Source of the DNA: Watersipora subatra
Taxonomy: Eukaryota; Bryozoa; Gymnolaemata; Cheilostomatida; Watersiporidae
Assembly: GCF_963576615.1 (NCBI RefSeq)
Contig: NC_088711.1
Span: 13,439,869-13,503,868 of the forward strand
Length of the DNA stretch: 64,000 bases
Direction of reading: 5' to 3'
Part shown: positions 22,935-35,800 of the stretch, in pieces
How the letters are laid out: the number at the start of each line of letters is the position of its first letter
How positions within the stretch are numbered: the stretch's first letter is position 1
The notes under the pieces: generated by a model
Told to the model about the DNA's origin: nothing
The model's input: the letters and a program-made list of their open reading frames with translations, nothing else
Databases searched by the model: none
Translations under genes and position numbers: made by a program

Positions 22935-25354
22935 CCAAGTTCAAGGATGCCCTTCCTGACAAATCTAATAGAATATATTGGCCTACAGATCGTGACATTG
23001 CCAATCACAAGCTCTTCCATGATGTTAGTATTGAATTTAAGTAGTATTCATTCCACAGCTGAGATTATCATTGGATGTTTGCATGAAGTTTTCTTGACAA
23101 TGTCTAAAACCCGCATGATTGATCATTTTCTTTCTGAATGTGTTCATGACCAAATTAATTTGTGCTGATAACTAGGCGTAATATATGTACGGTGTATGTA
23201 GATTTTTACCAGTTACCATCGTCCTTATAGGGGTAGCAGCAGTGACCAAGATAACTGCGCCACAATTTTACTTCAGACTATGTAAGAGGCTCACATCGCT
23301 TTCTGCTTGTGCACCACACCAGACCAACGTCATCTACTGAAGCGCTATGGTGATGAGCTATGTTGTTTGGATGCGACATATGAGACAACTGTAAGAGTTT
23401 GCTGTACTGTATATCTCTTCTTCGTTGCGGTGTAAACCAATGCTGGCTACTAGGTAATACAGCCATATAAGTCAGTCTTCTAACTAGGACCGGTAAATAT
23501 TGAAGTGGGTTGATCATGTGGGTAACTGATCGTATTAAAGTCTTGTTTCTTCTGATGGTTCACATTGTCTAAAGCCAAATTTCCACCTTTAGTGCAGCAT
23601 CTCGATGAGGCCACTCTATTTTGTGATGAAATGTACTTGTGTCAAAATTGATATCTCACTACATGCACACTAGTTGTACATCTTCAACAATGAAGAAAGC
23701 TTTTCAATTTTACGCAGGTTGCTGCTACATTGGCAACAATGGATGAGACTCGAGGAGCTATTCAGGAGGCTTTGAGTATCGGGAAGAAATGGAATCCAGT
23801 ATGATCGCCAAGGTCCTGGTTCATAGATTATGCTCAGGCAGTGATGTCTGCTCTTGAACACCTCCCTCCAGGTAATAACCTTTTTTAATGCATTTTTAAA
23901 CTATAATGACTCAGCTAAAAGGAAAAAGCTTAGTGATAGGTGTATGTGTAGATGTAGGTATGCAGATTGTCAAGATATGCATGTACTGTATATGTACTTT
24001 TAGAAGAATGTCAAGTTGCGCTGATTTTTAGAAAAATGATACGTCGGGCTGTCAGTGTTGTGACATATACTATTGTAGGTCTGAGACTCACTAATGTGGC
24101 ATCACACTTCATAAACCAATATCAAAAAATGATCAAATAAATAATAAAATGACCTAAATGAATACATTTCAAGCTTCCGATTTATGCTCTTGAACTTTTT
24201 TAGAAAGCAAAGTTCTACTGTGTGCATTCCATCGTGAGCAGGCCTGGGACAGACAGTTGAAAAGAAGAGAAAATGAAATCGGAGAAGAAGAACGACAGAT
24301 CATACTCGCATCACCAAGGAAAATTGCAGTCTAGGTTTGTCTCCTCATGTCCTATGTACACAATAAATCTATCTAATAAAGTAATAGCAGTGTATGAAGT
24401 TCGGGCTCATGTCCCATGCACTCTTTTCTTAAAAGAATACAAGAGTTGATTCTAGTGCATCTAGTTGTTTTTTTCATATTTCAGAACGGAGCAGTATGTC
24501 TCATCAAAGGCAGCTTTAGAGGGGTCTGACTGGTGGGCAAATTCCAAATCTCTCAAGATACAAGAGTACTTCCTAAACCAGTGGATGAGTGAGAATATAC
24601 CCAAGGTAGAATTATAGAAAAAAACTGAAAATTCACATCAGCTTTTTGTATCAGTAATTGGCATAATTAATGTTTCTGTATTTTAATTAACAGTATAATT
24701 GACATGTTTCAAAAAGTTTTGAGCATGCACCGCTTCTTATTGAATTTTCTGTCCACATACAATATAACATAATCCGTTGAGGTCCTTTGGGTCTAAGACA
24801 ATGTTGAGGAATAGCCTCCATACAGACAAGCTCAATGAATTATTTTGATCAAGATCAAGTTTATATCAGTTCATTTATGTATTATTGTAGAAGCGGATGG
24901 AGTGTTATAGGCGTGATAGATCTCTGTTTAGTGTACGCACCAACAACGGCATCGAACACATCAACAACCCTTTCAAGCAAAACTTTTCACACTACAAGAC
25001 CAACAACGGTCTCACCAGGGTGCTCCACATAATCGTGACTCACTTCACACACTTTCTCTTCCAACAGGTACTATGCTCAAATTGAATGTGATTGGTGTTA
25101 CATTAAAATTTCTATCATCGGCTTTTCTATCATTCTGTTAGCAAGCCAACCTATGTTTATTTTAGATATTCTGCGCATGTCAAAGGCCCCATGACAACAT
25201 CGATTTGGGCTTGCCTGCGGAGAGAATATTGTGTGGCAGTTGCAATGAGTGGTTTCATTGCCGGTGCATAATTATGAAACATACAGATTTTGACCATTTC
25301 ACTGTTGCTCTAGATCATGAATGGCGATGTAGAAGGTGTGATCCTTTAGGTTAG
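22935..25354 (+). pseudogene. MULE transposase with C-terminal PHD-like finger, decayed
   Basis: Exon-like blocks appear in order: about 22935-23035 (IYWPTDRDIANHKLFHD), 23262-23440 (LLKRYGDELCCLDATYETT, the first catalytic Asp region), 23718-23871 (IQEALSIGKKWNP, WFIDYAQAVMSALE, second Asp region), 24204-24335 (VLLCAFHREQAWDRQL), 24485-24605, 24891-25067 (SVRTNNGIEHINNPFKQNF, third acidic region) and 25166-25354. These match the order of motifs in animal MULE transposases. The last exon reads CACQRP, ILCGSCNEWFHCRC, then WRCRRC, a C4HC3 PHD-type pattern. Lesions: TAA at 23433-23435, TGA at 23802-23804 and a frame slip near 23317. Several splice junctions keep phase. I call it a pseudogene. 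Confidence 0.75.
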
Positions 25355-26169
25355 GTTTTTTATTTACATACATGATGTATGATTTACGTTATGGCATACA
25401 GTAGGTATAAAGATGTATCAACTTGTTGTATATAGTCATGATGAAGTTTTAATTCTGCTTGTGTCAACAGGTATTGTTTGTTTATATTTTGTAACATCTC
25501 ATTTGTGTGATAAGGGAGGTGATTTTTTCCTCTTTCCATCACGGCTGATAAGCACCAGAAACCATCAGCGTGGTATGTCTAATACTTTTTATGTTTTTCT
25601 AGTGTACATATGTTGATAGATATACCAATACTTGTTTATAGATTTATTCATATTTCAATTTCAAGCTTTTCTATGAGTGAGGTAGTGAATGAGCCCCTCC
25701 TCTTCATATCTAAGACAATGTAAATATAACACAGATCTTGTGTCAGTTACGCTGGCCTAACATGCATATTCAATTTAAAGTAATTGATTTCGCATATATG
25801 CAAACAAAAAAAATTTGTAGATACTGTCCAGTAAGAAGATGTAGTTGTTGATAACGATATCATAGGTCCCTGGTGCTCACTCAACCTCTTGTTCGACTCA
25901 TGAGCCACAATATCTCATCTGCAACACAGTTAAAAATATATATTCTATATGACACAACGAAGCATGAGTTTACTGAGTTAAGCAGATGCCAAGATTACGC
26001 CGAAAAAACAAAAAGTAGGAATTCATATCCTATATTAACAAAATATATATAATTTTGGCAAGAATAACAGACCAGTCTGATACATGTAGAAAATTAGCAT
26101 TGCTATAATTGATATCTATCGTGAGTGCAGTACGCCATCCCCTTATGCACGAAGATATGTCACTCACTT

Positions 26170-26822
26170 GAACTTTGTATGGCTATTTCTTCCTTATGTT
26201 GATATCTTGGCCATGTTTGCATAACATTATCTTCAAAACAACAATCGTACTTAGGATCTTTCCAATGGAACGCCTTGACCTCTTTGCAAAACCCTGCACT
26301 GAAAAGGTTGATCAAACAAAAAATTAGAGCACCGCAAACAAGCAAAGTTTGTTTATATATAAACCTTTATATATATAAATACATACTTTGTGTCATCTTT
26401 CAAGGGTCCAATGATTCATTTGCTATTAGTATCTAAACTAAAAAACCTAGTGTAATATCACTAAATAAAAACAGAAAGCTGATCAATCACACTTGCTAGA
26501 TATGCTACAAAATATGTAACTCAAGACTCAATGCTAGCCTGCGTAGGCCTGATTGACCATTATATATATATATATATGTATATACATTTAAACTTGTTTA
26601 AATGTATATACACATATAAATGTAACATGTTTTAACTTGTAATTAACCACAGTCTCAGAGCATACCGGCATTGAGTAGGACAGTAAAGCTCTTGTCTGGC
26701 TGCTTGACCACATATTTCACCTTGTGTCTCAGCTCATATTCTTTTATGTATTTTTGGAGATCACCTGAATTGCCGAATGCACATACAGTATACACCGTAA
26801 TGGAGTAGCCACCGTCTTTAAG
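26170..26822 (-). pseudogene. Two minus-strand exons inside the MULE, unknown protein
   Basis: Exon 26666-26822 runs from a TTTACAG acceptor to a GTATGC donor and is fully open (GGYSITVYTVCAFGNSGDLQ, then YEIRHKV-like and KYVVKQPDKSF). Exon 26170-26301 follows a CTTTTCAG acceptor and ends at a GTGAGTG donor. Joined in phase it gives a basic segment with LCKHGQDINIRKK and then a TAG. The orientation opposes the transposase gene, so the MULE may carry a second convergent gene, as maize MuDR does with mudrA/mudrB; no homology to mudrB is claimed. The in-frame TAG suggests decay or a wrong junction. Confidence 0.4.
26577..26610. repeat. AT-rich palindrome next to a TA run
   Basis: GTATATACATTTAAAC, a TT spacer, and its reverse complement, directly after a (TA)n run at about 26560-26575. 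Confidence 0.7.
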
Positions 26823-27329
26823 CTGTAAATAAACAGAATGAGTAATGTAACAGAACTTTAGGAAGTAATACCGGTAATTGGTTTCGACTGCTACTAAGAA
26901 AGGTCTAGGTCTACTGCATATCTACTGACCCATGCCATCTTGTTTTAAAGGGTGATGCCGACAGGAAAAAAGGCACAAAGTACAGTTGCAGTTGTTTCAA
27001 GTAAATTAGTAATGTTATGCACGGTATAAATATGATACACTGTACTCACTTGTAGCTAGTAATAATATTATTCCTTGTTTTGGCTAGACCTGTGATAATT
27101 ATGATTGACTGAGATTTAAGCCAACCTTCCGTCTTAATAAATTTAGACAGTCACAATGTACAATTTTCCATCACACTCAACTTCTCACACAACAAATGAC
27201 AACACTAACAAAGAGATAAAGGGTTGGGAGTTTGGGATATTAACGCAAATATTTCGTAATAAAATAATTCTTGTGGTAAATAGGCCTAATAAACAAGAAC
27301 ACACAGAAAAACCAGCACACCACGAAAGG

Positions 27330-27371
27330 AGAACACAAAGTTCAATACCAATGATGCCGAACTTTGTGTTC
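27330..27371. repeat. 13-bp-arm hairpin
   Basis: GAACACAAAGTTC pairs exactly with GAACTTTGTGTTC across a ~16-nt loop. It lies in the terminal part of the MULE. Confidence 0.7.
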
Positions 27372-27866
27372 TTTTTCTGGGATGTACTAGCCTGTACACA
27401 AGCCAAACAGGGGTTTATATACATGCTAGTGATGCACAGGTTGTTGTGGTTGTTTCATCAATTTACAACAAGACTCCACTCAGCAACTACTCACCTCAGG
27501 TTGAGCTAGCAGCAAAATGAAGATGATGCACTATTCCAAACAGATCATGGTTATTTATTTTCTCAAACAACTACACGCAAGAAAGGAGTGAGAAAATAAA
27601 GCGGGTTGTTGCGAGTGTTTTATAAGCACTCACCACGTCTTCACTAGCTTGAAGCAGGAAAAAGAATGCTATTCAATTCACCCTTGTATATACATGTATA
27701 TACTTAGGTGCCTCAATAAGCTAAAAAAGTTACAATAAGCTGAGAAAGCTACATAATCCTGCAAGCCTGTCCGATAGACTTTTTCTTCTAAAGCCTAGCT
27801 GGCTTCCTTAACCTAAGTTCCTGTAACATAGTCAGGTACCCGAGATACGCGTGCATAAACACAAGC

Positions 27867-27949
27867 GAGACTTTTCTGATGGGATATTTCTACCGTATAT
27901 ACCGCATGCCTAGGGCGCACGACTTTTCTGATGGGAACTAGCTTTTACC
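27867..27949 (-). repeat. MULE right terminal inverted repeat
   Basis: Reverse complement of 22670-22754, ending GCTTTTACC. Confidence 0.85.
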
Positions 27950-27958
27950 TGTCGATGT
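27950..27958. repeat. MULE target-site duplication, right copy
   Basis: TGTCGATGT, identical to 22661-22669. Confidence 0.85.
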
Positions 27959-28044
27959 TGGGACTGTTTCCTCTTCCAAATGAGCGATAATGCACAAATA
28001 GACGAAATACTGAACCGTTATCGAACCGTAATCACCGTATTACT

Positions 28045-28390
28045 CACGGGCCGCGAGTGGCAAAAGTGGTGTCAAAAAACTCTCGTGGCAGGAGGCACAA
28101 AAGCGCGATTGTCCGATATCCCGATATCAAAGGCCAGGTTTGTAGTAGTACAGCTAAGCCCATCGCTAGATTGGCATGCGCTACGACGGTAGGCTTTGGT
28201 TGGTTCTCAAATCATGGTGATGATGATGGTTATGAACTCTTTATTGACAAAATAAAATATGATATAGAACAATGAAACAGAAACCTCCAGGAACGTTGTG
28301 TCCAATGGGACAAGGGTGACATTGGAAAGACTTTTCCAAGATGGACATTGTCCAATTTCGGCACTGGAACATCTAAAATTGTCCCACGTA
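28045..28390 (+). pseudogene. Inverted fragment of the MULE/SWIM gene (exon 1 and part of exon 4)
   Basis: Plus-strand 28045-28194 matches, in inverted orientation, the first exon of the minus-strand gene near 37636-37980; both encode SAI[VI]RYPD[IL]KG followed by VCSSTA. The conserved GTAGG donor follows at 28195. After a short stretch, 28267-28388 matches exon 4 of that gene (35773-36009), with the GTTGTGTCCAATGGGACAAG block and the GATGGACATTGTCCAAT block present and about 50 bp missing. So it is an internally deleted copy facing the main gene. Exons 2 and 3 are absent. Confidence 0.7.
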
Positions 28391-29806
28391 ATTTGACGTC
28401 ATAGAAACCAGTGTCGTATAGTTTCACATGAAGCTAATACGGCTATGATCACAACAAGGAAGTACAGTATGCACAGCACATGTAGCTAGCTTTGTTTGTA
28501 CTATTTATTGGTATTATCAAGGATGTAAATGCCTCGGTATTATTGTTTATATTATGGCATTGCACACTCTAATTTCGAGCAATATTACAATGCTGGCTAA
28601 AATGACTGCTAACTCCAAAGATTATCTTGTCAAGCTCATGGTAATCTAACCTAAGAATAAGAAATTTTACTCATTGTGTGAACTTATGAAATACTTGGAG
28701 AAGAAAGCTATGAAATTCTCCCTCTATTGTCTTATGGAGGATTTAAAGTGGTTAAAATCATGGCCCAAGAGGTGTGACTCTCCAAAATATGGGCACATGT
28801 TGGGAGTTGGGTTAGGGGTATTACAGGCGGTGTTCAACTTGAAACATGTCACAGTTAACTTACACCTCTTCATCTCATTGAACTTATGACTTTTCATTCA
28901 GTGTATACCAAGTTATGCCGATTGTCATAGTAACAATTTAATACCGATAGTTAATTGATAAGTTAGTCAGATGTTATAGATGGAGCAAGAACAAGAGTTT
29001 TTTAAGTCTACTTAATTCACGATTGTATGAACGTGAGAAACACCAATTAGTGTGAGCCAGTGGGTTCAGGTCATTGGCTGGTCCCAAGAAGGAAGCAACA
29101 TTCGTGAAAGTTATAATATTAATAAGAAACACAATCATAGCCACTCCTGCATAATCTTTCTAAAGATAATTGTTTGAAGTCAGTTGCTTTCTTGTACAAG
29201 CAACTAATGCTGACATCAAACCAGCTATCATGCCCTCATTCAGCTATGATGTCTGTTCTATTATGTCACTGATCGGGAGAGCAGTATGTGAGAGAGAGTT
29301 GATTTGAAAATATTTATACCCAGGAAGTTCACTGTATTCTTTTCAAACACGTAAAAATAAAACATATAAAGCAAAAATTATTTACAAGCAAGGAGATTAG
29401 ATATTGTCATCAGAGATAAATAAATAAATCATACAAGAATTATAGGCATCAGAACCGAAGAGAAGAAAAAGTAAAAAATGATAGTAACAACTGAAACTGT
29501 AATACCTGTAGGAAGGTAGCGGTAGGAGCATTATAGGCTATTACAACACCTAAAACATAAAACGAAGAAACTTAGACATGAGTTTCTAATGTTAACTGGT
29601 GGTAATGAGGTGTAAACTAAAACAGACAACAGACCAATAAGATTGATTGATTAAGCATTTGAGGCAATTGGTTCATGGAAGCTTTATGGAAAATTTATAG
29701 TATTTACACATGTATTAGTTCAGACATGCGTGTCAAGCGTGTGTAACGTGTATTAAAAGCAAAAGACAAAATCATGGCTTATTATACATTATTAGACTTA
29801 CTGATA
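28391..29806. other. No gene seen
   Basis: This lies downstream of the minus-strand MULE/SWIM gene. The plus-strand ORF at 28674-28889 has no recognisable motif. I could not find a TIR for the second MULE here. Confidence 0.4.
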
Positions 29807-32800
29807 TTATTTCTTTGAGTGATTTTTTCCAAGAGAGATCTTTCTTTCCAGACAAAAAGACAGGTTGTGCGGGGCGGGTTGTCTCTTCTTATTTTCCTTT
29901 TGATACTGGTGATCAGCAGCAGTCTTTCTTCTGGTTCCTCCGTGCTGGCTTGTAGATGTGCCCAAGGGTTTTTTTCTTCTTGCCACTGCTGCTGGCTGCA
30001 CACCGATTTTGGCCCTGGAATTATTATGACATTTGTTCTTTTTCATGAGAAATTAGTCTGGGAACTCGGTCTTCAAACAGATGGATTTGCTGGGGCCCAC
30101 TATCAAGTGTTGGATAGTGAGTGCCAGCAACTCCACCCGTTTGATGTCAGTCCTTAGACTAATGTGAAATATGATTTCGTGATGTCATACAAATATAAAT
30201 ATAAAAATATTATTATGAAGTAGCTGACAGTTAACAATATGTGACGTATATACATTGTGACAAACTGTTGTTTTGCTCGCTTCGCTCGATGGGAGACAAC
30301 TCCGCAAAAACAGCAGTTGGTCAAGACAGGCTAGGACCAGCTAAGGATCGCTTAATTTTTTTTATGGGAATCAACTGGAATTTTAATTTTTTTCTGTACT
30401 GAATCCGGGACAAGGACTGGAAACTTATTATCCACAAAGGAATTCTGGACTAAGACTGGGAACAACTCTGAAATTCACCTCTTTTGTGTAAAGCTGTATC
30501 TTTCTCCTGAAGCCAACGGCATATTAAGGAGTGTTATTCTCTGACTGGCAGTTCGGGTCTTCTACCTTCCGAAAAAGGTTTCAAAAGCCGGGCCATACAT
30601 GGCAGCTTCATAGCTGGTTTGCAGCTTCTCTGACATCTCCTTGTGGAAAGCATCAATAGCTGCTTGCCTTGGAAAAAATCACTAATATGACGTACATGTT
30701 ATGCATATTTTAAACAGTAACATCACCCAGTGTTGAGAAATTTTGTCTTTGAACTATTGCATCATCATTGTTCGCACGCAGTATATACTATGCAGTAGCA
30801 ATCGCCTGATTGGAACAATCAATGAGCTACTCAACATTATACAATATTATTTACTCACCATATTGCATATTAAACCAGTTTGCTTGGGCATAAGTTGTGA
30901 ATGTGCGATTTTTGGAAGAACATAACTCAAAAAATTGAGGGCTTAACTGACCAGAAGAGTGGACACACTACTTTGATAACAGGACATAATTTTATTAATA
31001 CTAGGTTGTGCATGTCAAGTTCAATAGTTCTGTTTTGTGGTTGTTTCACCATGGCATGGTTTGGTATATTTATTTCTTAATAAAATTTATGCTAGTCGGA
31101 TATTGAATTGCTGAGGCTAAAATACATGTATGCTTTTGCGTTTCCACTCTGTTTACAAAGGACGAATTCGGTCATTAGAAATATGCAGTGAATGCGCTAC
31201 ACGTGTTCTAAGTAAACCTACCATCTTTCACTCTCATGTGGAGTAATCTTGGGAATAACTTTGAGATCTGAGAAGCACATCTCCCTGCTTTATAAAGAAT
31301 AGTTTAGAGCATACAGTCTATAAATGTAGTAAGTAGAGTGTGTGCATACATTTTGTCCATCATATCAATTAATCCGGCCGCATTACATTGAATTATTTAA
31401 TGTAGCTACATGTATGTATAATACTTAAATTCATAAACAAGTACTTACCTAGTAGCACCTGTATCACTCTCATTCTCAACCATTTCCTCACCAACAATAG
31501 CTGCATGTATAATTTCATTATCTATACAGGGGTGAAGTGGCTCCAACCATCCTTTCTTAGCTTTCTGACCTTTCAAAATAATTTTATCTGCTAAACGATA
31601 TATTATCATACTCATAAGTTAGTTTAACTTAAGTTAGTTTAACATTAAATTAGTTTAACTTATGAAAACTCATATTACTAAATGCTCCAAAGAGCTTCAT
31701 TCTGAACTTTTTCTTCTGTATGCAGATGTTTACCTGTTGCCAACCAGAACAACTGTTCTTGTTGTTTTGTTCTGGGCTTGTAATGGTGAACACCCGAACC
31801 AAAATCTTTGCTGTCCATCACAGCCCAGATGTGCTTGCAAAGGTTGCCACATCTTCCATAGAAGCATGAGCACAGCCCAAGATCTGCCTGTACGAGACGT
31901 TTGGTCTTGCCAATACCAACTTCATACTGTTCACCGTGTTTCTATAAAAAAAGAGAATCATCTGTGCCGGTCATGAGTTTTATGATTGTTTTAGACCTGG
32001 ATTGGGAGGCATAACTTGAGTATACACTTTAGCATGAGCACGATTTGTGAGTAATATCCACTCTAAGTTAGCAGAAATAGGGTGGGCGATAAGCCTCCAT
32101 ATAAATCCCTTGCACTACTGATTGTGACACATTGTGAGTTCTATTATGGCTATGTATGTATAATACAAACAATTCCTAAATGTGTAAGTGTGTAACATCC
32201 AGCATTGTGTAGCCTTCGTTTTCAGACAGAATGCGGGTGGAGTGGCTGGCACTCACAATAGGGGTGCCAGGAAGGATAGTTGGCGACTCTCCCAGTTTCT
32301 GCCTGAGAGCTTAGGCTTACCTTAGGACAACAAGTTTGGCTTCTTCAAGATATTCGATAATATCCACACATTAGTCTTTCAATCATTTAATTTTAATGCA
32401 TCACCCTTGAGCCTGACCTATTTTGGCCTTTGAGGTCAAACCAGCTCAGACGAGCCTATGTTCTTTTATTATATATAGAAATGTCTTTTCTTTATATTAT
32501 AGAAATGTTGCCAGGGTATGAGAGAGTAACAGCAAGTCTGTTCAGTCAATTTTAGAATGATAAGATATATGACTTACATGTGTAACTATTGCTTTCATCC
32601 TGGTTGGCTCCTTTCGTCTTAACTTAAGCTCTTGTCTTCCATGAGCTATATCTAGGAGTCGGTTAGATATAACGGTCTCAAACTTCGTGATTAAAAAATC
32701 AGCCAAATGACATACATTAAATGCCCTCGCCCTGCCCAGAACTGCGTCCTTCAACAAGCGAAATGCAGCTTCAACAAAGTTGTTTGTATTGTTGCCTACA

Positions 32801-35800
32801 AGTAAATACATGGAATGCTATTCATTGTATAAACAGAACCAACAGCCTGGATTCAAACAACATGTGTATGAATCTCATGACGGTAGACCAGGTTAGCCTA
32901 TAAACACATACTGGCCTTTTCATGACAATGATTTTTAAGGCAGCATAAAACTCGGCTCAGTGTGAAAAGGCTTGGTAAAGATATGTGGTTATGAATTGAG
33001 ACATGGTCTAGAGACCAGGAATTATTGTCTTATTGCCCCAAATAGCTTTCAAGTGGGAAGGAGAGTATTTTCACATATGTCACACAGGCTTCTATTAAAT
33101 TAACCCTCAATTAAATGCAGACCTTTTTCCAGAATATCTGATGAGGAGTGTATCACACAGCTTCAAATTGTGATATGATACAGAGTAAGGCTTGTACCTT
33201 GATGTATACTACTTTAAATATTACCTTCACTATGATATTTCTACCCCCTAGCAAATGACAAAGCTTTACTTTCATTGAATAGAAACCATGTAAGACATAG
33301 ACAAAACAATAAAAATGTGGATGTGCGGGTTTCTATGCTATTTGGGGTACGCCTTTATAAAATAAATTTTGTAATGAAACAAACCTCTCGTCATCGTATC
33401 CTGCCGATAACACAAAGCCCAAAGTTGACGGCGGTTATGTAATGAAGCCAGATATGCAGCATAATTGGAATATTTCGAGAAACAGCTGTGATCAGTCTCA
33501 TAGCTTCAAATAAACATATAGATTGTTAAAAAACGAAACTTTTTAAATTCTAAAAATTGAAATGATGATGGCAAGGTAGCCGTAAGGTCCAAACCTCTCG
33601 ACTGAAAATTCTCTGTGCTTAATGAGCAGCTGCTGGCCCCAAAGGAACAGTGTCACCCCTGATAAAAGAAAAAACATTCCATTGGAGCTGGATAATGGAC
33701 GCTAGCACAATCTCTTAACCCCAAATGTTTATGATATTATAATACCTATTAACAAGTATGATTATCGTTTGATGCCTTTGCAAAGAAACAGAAAGCTTAC
33801 ATTTCAAGATAATCTCCTTCGGTTTCACTGTATAGTAGGCGACGAAACAAATCCATACACCCATTCCTATCTCTCAATAGAACTTTGTTATCCCCTTTCC
33901 AAATCCATCGCCATACAGCTTGTTGCACATGAAAGCTACACAGCAGTATTGTTGCATCAGGGTATGTAGACATTATGGCTGCATGCTCAGCTCGGGCATC
34001 ATCTACCATAAAGACCATCGGCCCTTTAATACCTGCAAAGACACATCATTCATGCTGTTGGTTGATCTAGGGTGTGGATATGTTATGCTATTCAGGTGAA
34101 AAATCTGTGTGGATGATCAATCAATGATGTGGCGGTATGAAACAAATTTGGAATTGAACAAAAGCCTGGCAATATATAGCTCCATCACTTACTGAACTTA
34201 TATACAAACCTCTGCAATTGAATCCTGTCTCACCCGCTAGCTGCTTCAGTTGAGCTAATCCTATAGTCACGGCCTCCTCTGATTCACTTGTTGTAAGAAA
34301 AGCACCTGAAACAATTGAATTGAACTAGAGTGAGTTGGAAGGAGGCTGAATGCAAAAAATACCCAAGGCAGTTGTGCATCTTCAGATTGATCACTAATAA
34401 AACTAAACTTATAAAACTTAAATCTGGCAGCGGAAGGGTATCTTTTTAAAATAACAACATACAGCACCAAAATGAAATTTTGAGGCTTGATTCTTTGACA
34501 AGCATCAAAAAGGGGGTTTCATTGCGTATCAAAGGAGTGTGACTGACCTAGAGGAACCCCTCCACCGGGACAATGTGTGAGTAATAGAAATAGTCGAGTC
34601 AGGTGCCCATCCATCCCACCACTTGCATCTAAAAATACCATCTCGCCAGCCTCTCTACAACAAACAAATAATATATTAGATCTACATTTTGGCATTAAAC
34701 AATTTGCTAAACAAAAGCTAAATATTACCAACACAAGACACTGTCACTGCATTGATGCAAGAATACATGCTGGCGGCTGTGGTTGGTAAATCTAGGCATG
34801 GGCTAGATACTAAAAACGCAAAGGCTATATCATGGAAACAACTTAGAGATACATACAGTGTCATAGGGGTCTTGACATATTAGACAACAACCTCAGACAA
34901 CAAGTACCTCAGACTATGAGCTCGCTTCATTAATGGTGAGATTATTGAGACAACCATCTGACCATCAGATGTCATGCCGGTTGAGTGGTCAACTCCATCT
35001 TGCTGCAGCTTATCTTGTAGTGCTTCCCGCATCTCTTCTGTGGTCTTTTGAAAATTACCATACTTGGATATTTTCAACTGGTTATATAATCTAGTCATGG
35101 GAAAAGAGGAAGTTTCATGACATTAGCAAATAACTTCGACCAATCATTGTAAATATGTGGTATCAAGCCAATTTGTCTTGTTAGCTTAGCATTATTTTTC
35201 ATAAGCTTCGGATCCTGCAAACTTATAATCAATCACAAAGGGTCCAGGATGGTGTGACTCTGAAGAATATCAGTGCTGTGGATGGCAAAGGGTGCAAGGA
35301 AGATTAAAGCTTACTATCTAAACACCTTGGAAAAACGTGTCAAGAACCATTACCAAATTTAGAAAAGTAATGCAGCAGCATGACAGCAATTACCTAGTGA
35401 CAAGTGACTAAAATAAAACACACCTTGTAGGTAATGGTTAGACCAAGCTGGACACCTTGATTAGATCAGATTAGATCAAGACAAGTTATTAGTTGTTAAA
35501 GAATAAGACATCTGACTTACCCACTCTTGTTAAATCTGAGACAACATAAAAATAAACTTACATGTCTCACATTTGAACACAACGATAGCTGAGTAAAAGT
35601 TTCGACTTTTTGCTTTTAAAAGTGCATATTAATAACTGACTTTAACTGACAAGCAGTGTATCTCAAAACATTGTTTGGATAGTGGATGATTGTGAAAAAC
35701 TGAACATCATATTTGGAGAAACTGGGCACTTGAGATTTTCTGACATATATATATATATATATAGCACTATACCTAGTACAATATTTTCGTGAGGGTATTA

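Larger units (their letters stand above)
22670..27949 (+). mobile_element. MULE DNA transposon with TIRs and 9-bp TSD
   Basis: The TIRs are GGTAAAAGCTAGTTCCCATC onward at 22670-22754 and its reverse complement at 27867-27949, about 90% alike over ~84 bp. Perfect 9-bp duplications flank it. Inside are plus-strand exons of a MULE-family transposase (22.9-25.35 kb) and minus-strand coding-like exons (26.17-26.82 kb). The element is 5,280 bp. The perfect TSD and well-matched TIRs suggest a fairly recent insertion, although the transposase carries nonsense and frameshift lesions, so this copy was probably moved in trans or has decayed since. Confidence 0.85.

Noticed and set aside
32230-32380. Possible extra exon of the MULE/SWIM gene between 32578 and 31941
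   Set aside because: Splice-like motifs are present, but no frame fits both sides, and the neighbours already join in phase 0.
33595-33658. Possible extra exon of the MULE/SWIM gene between exons at 33801 and 33485
   Set aside because: It has AG and GT borders, but in the required phase it contains a TAA. Direct joining of the neighbouring exons keeps the frame.
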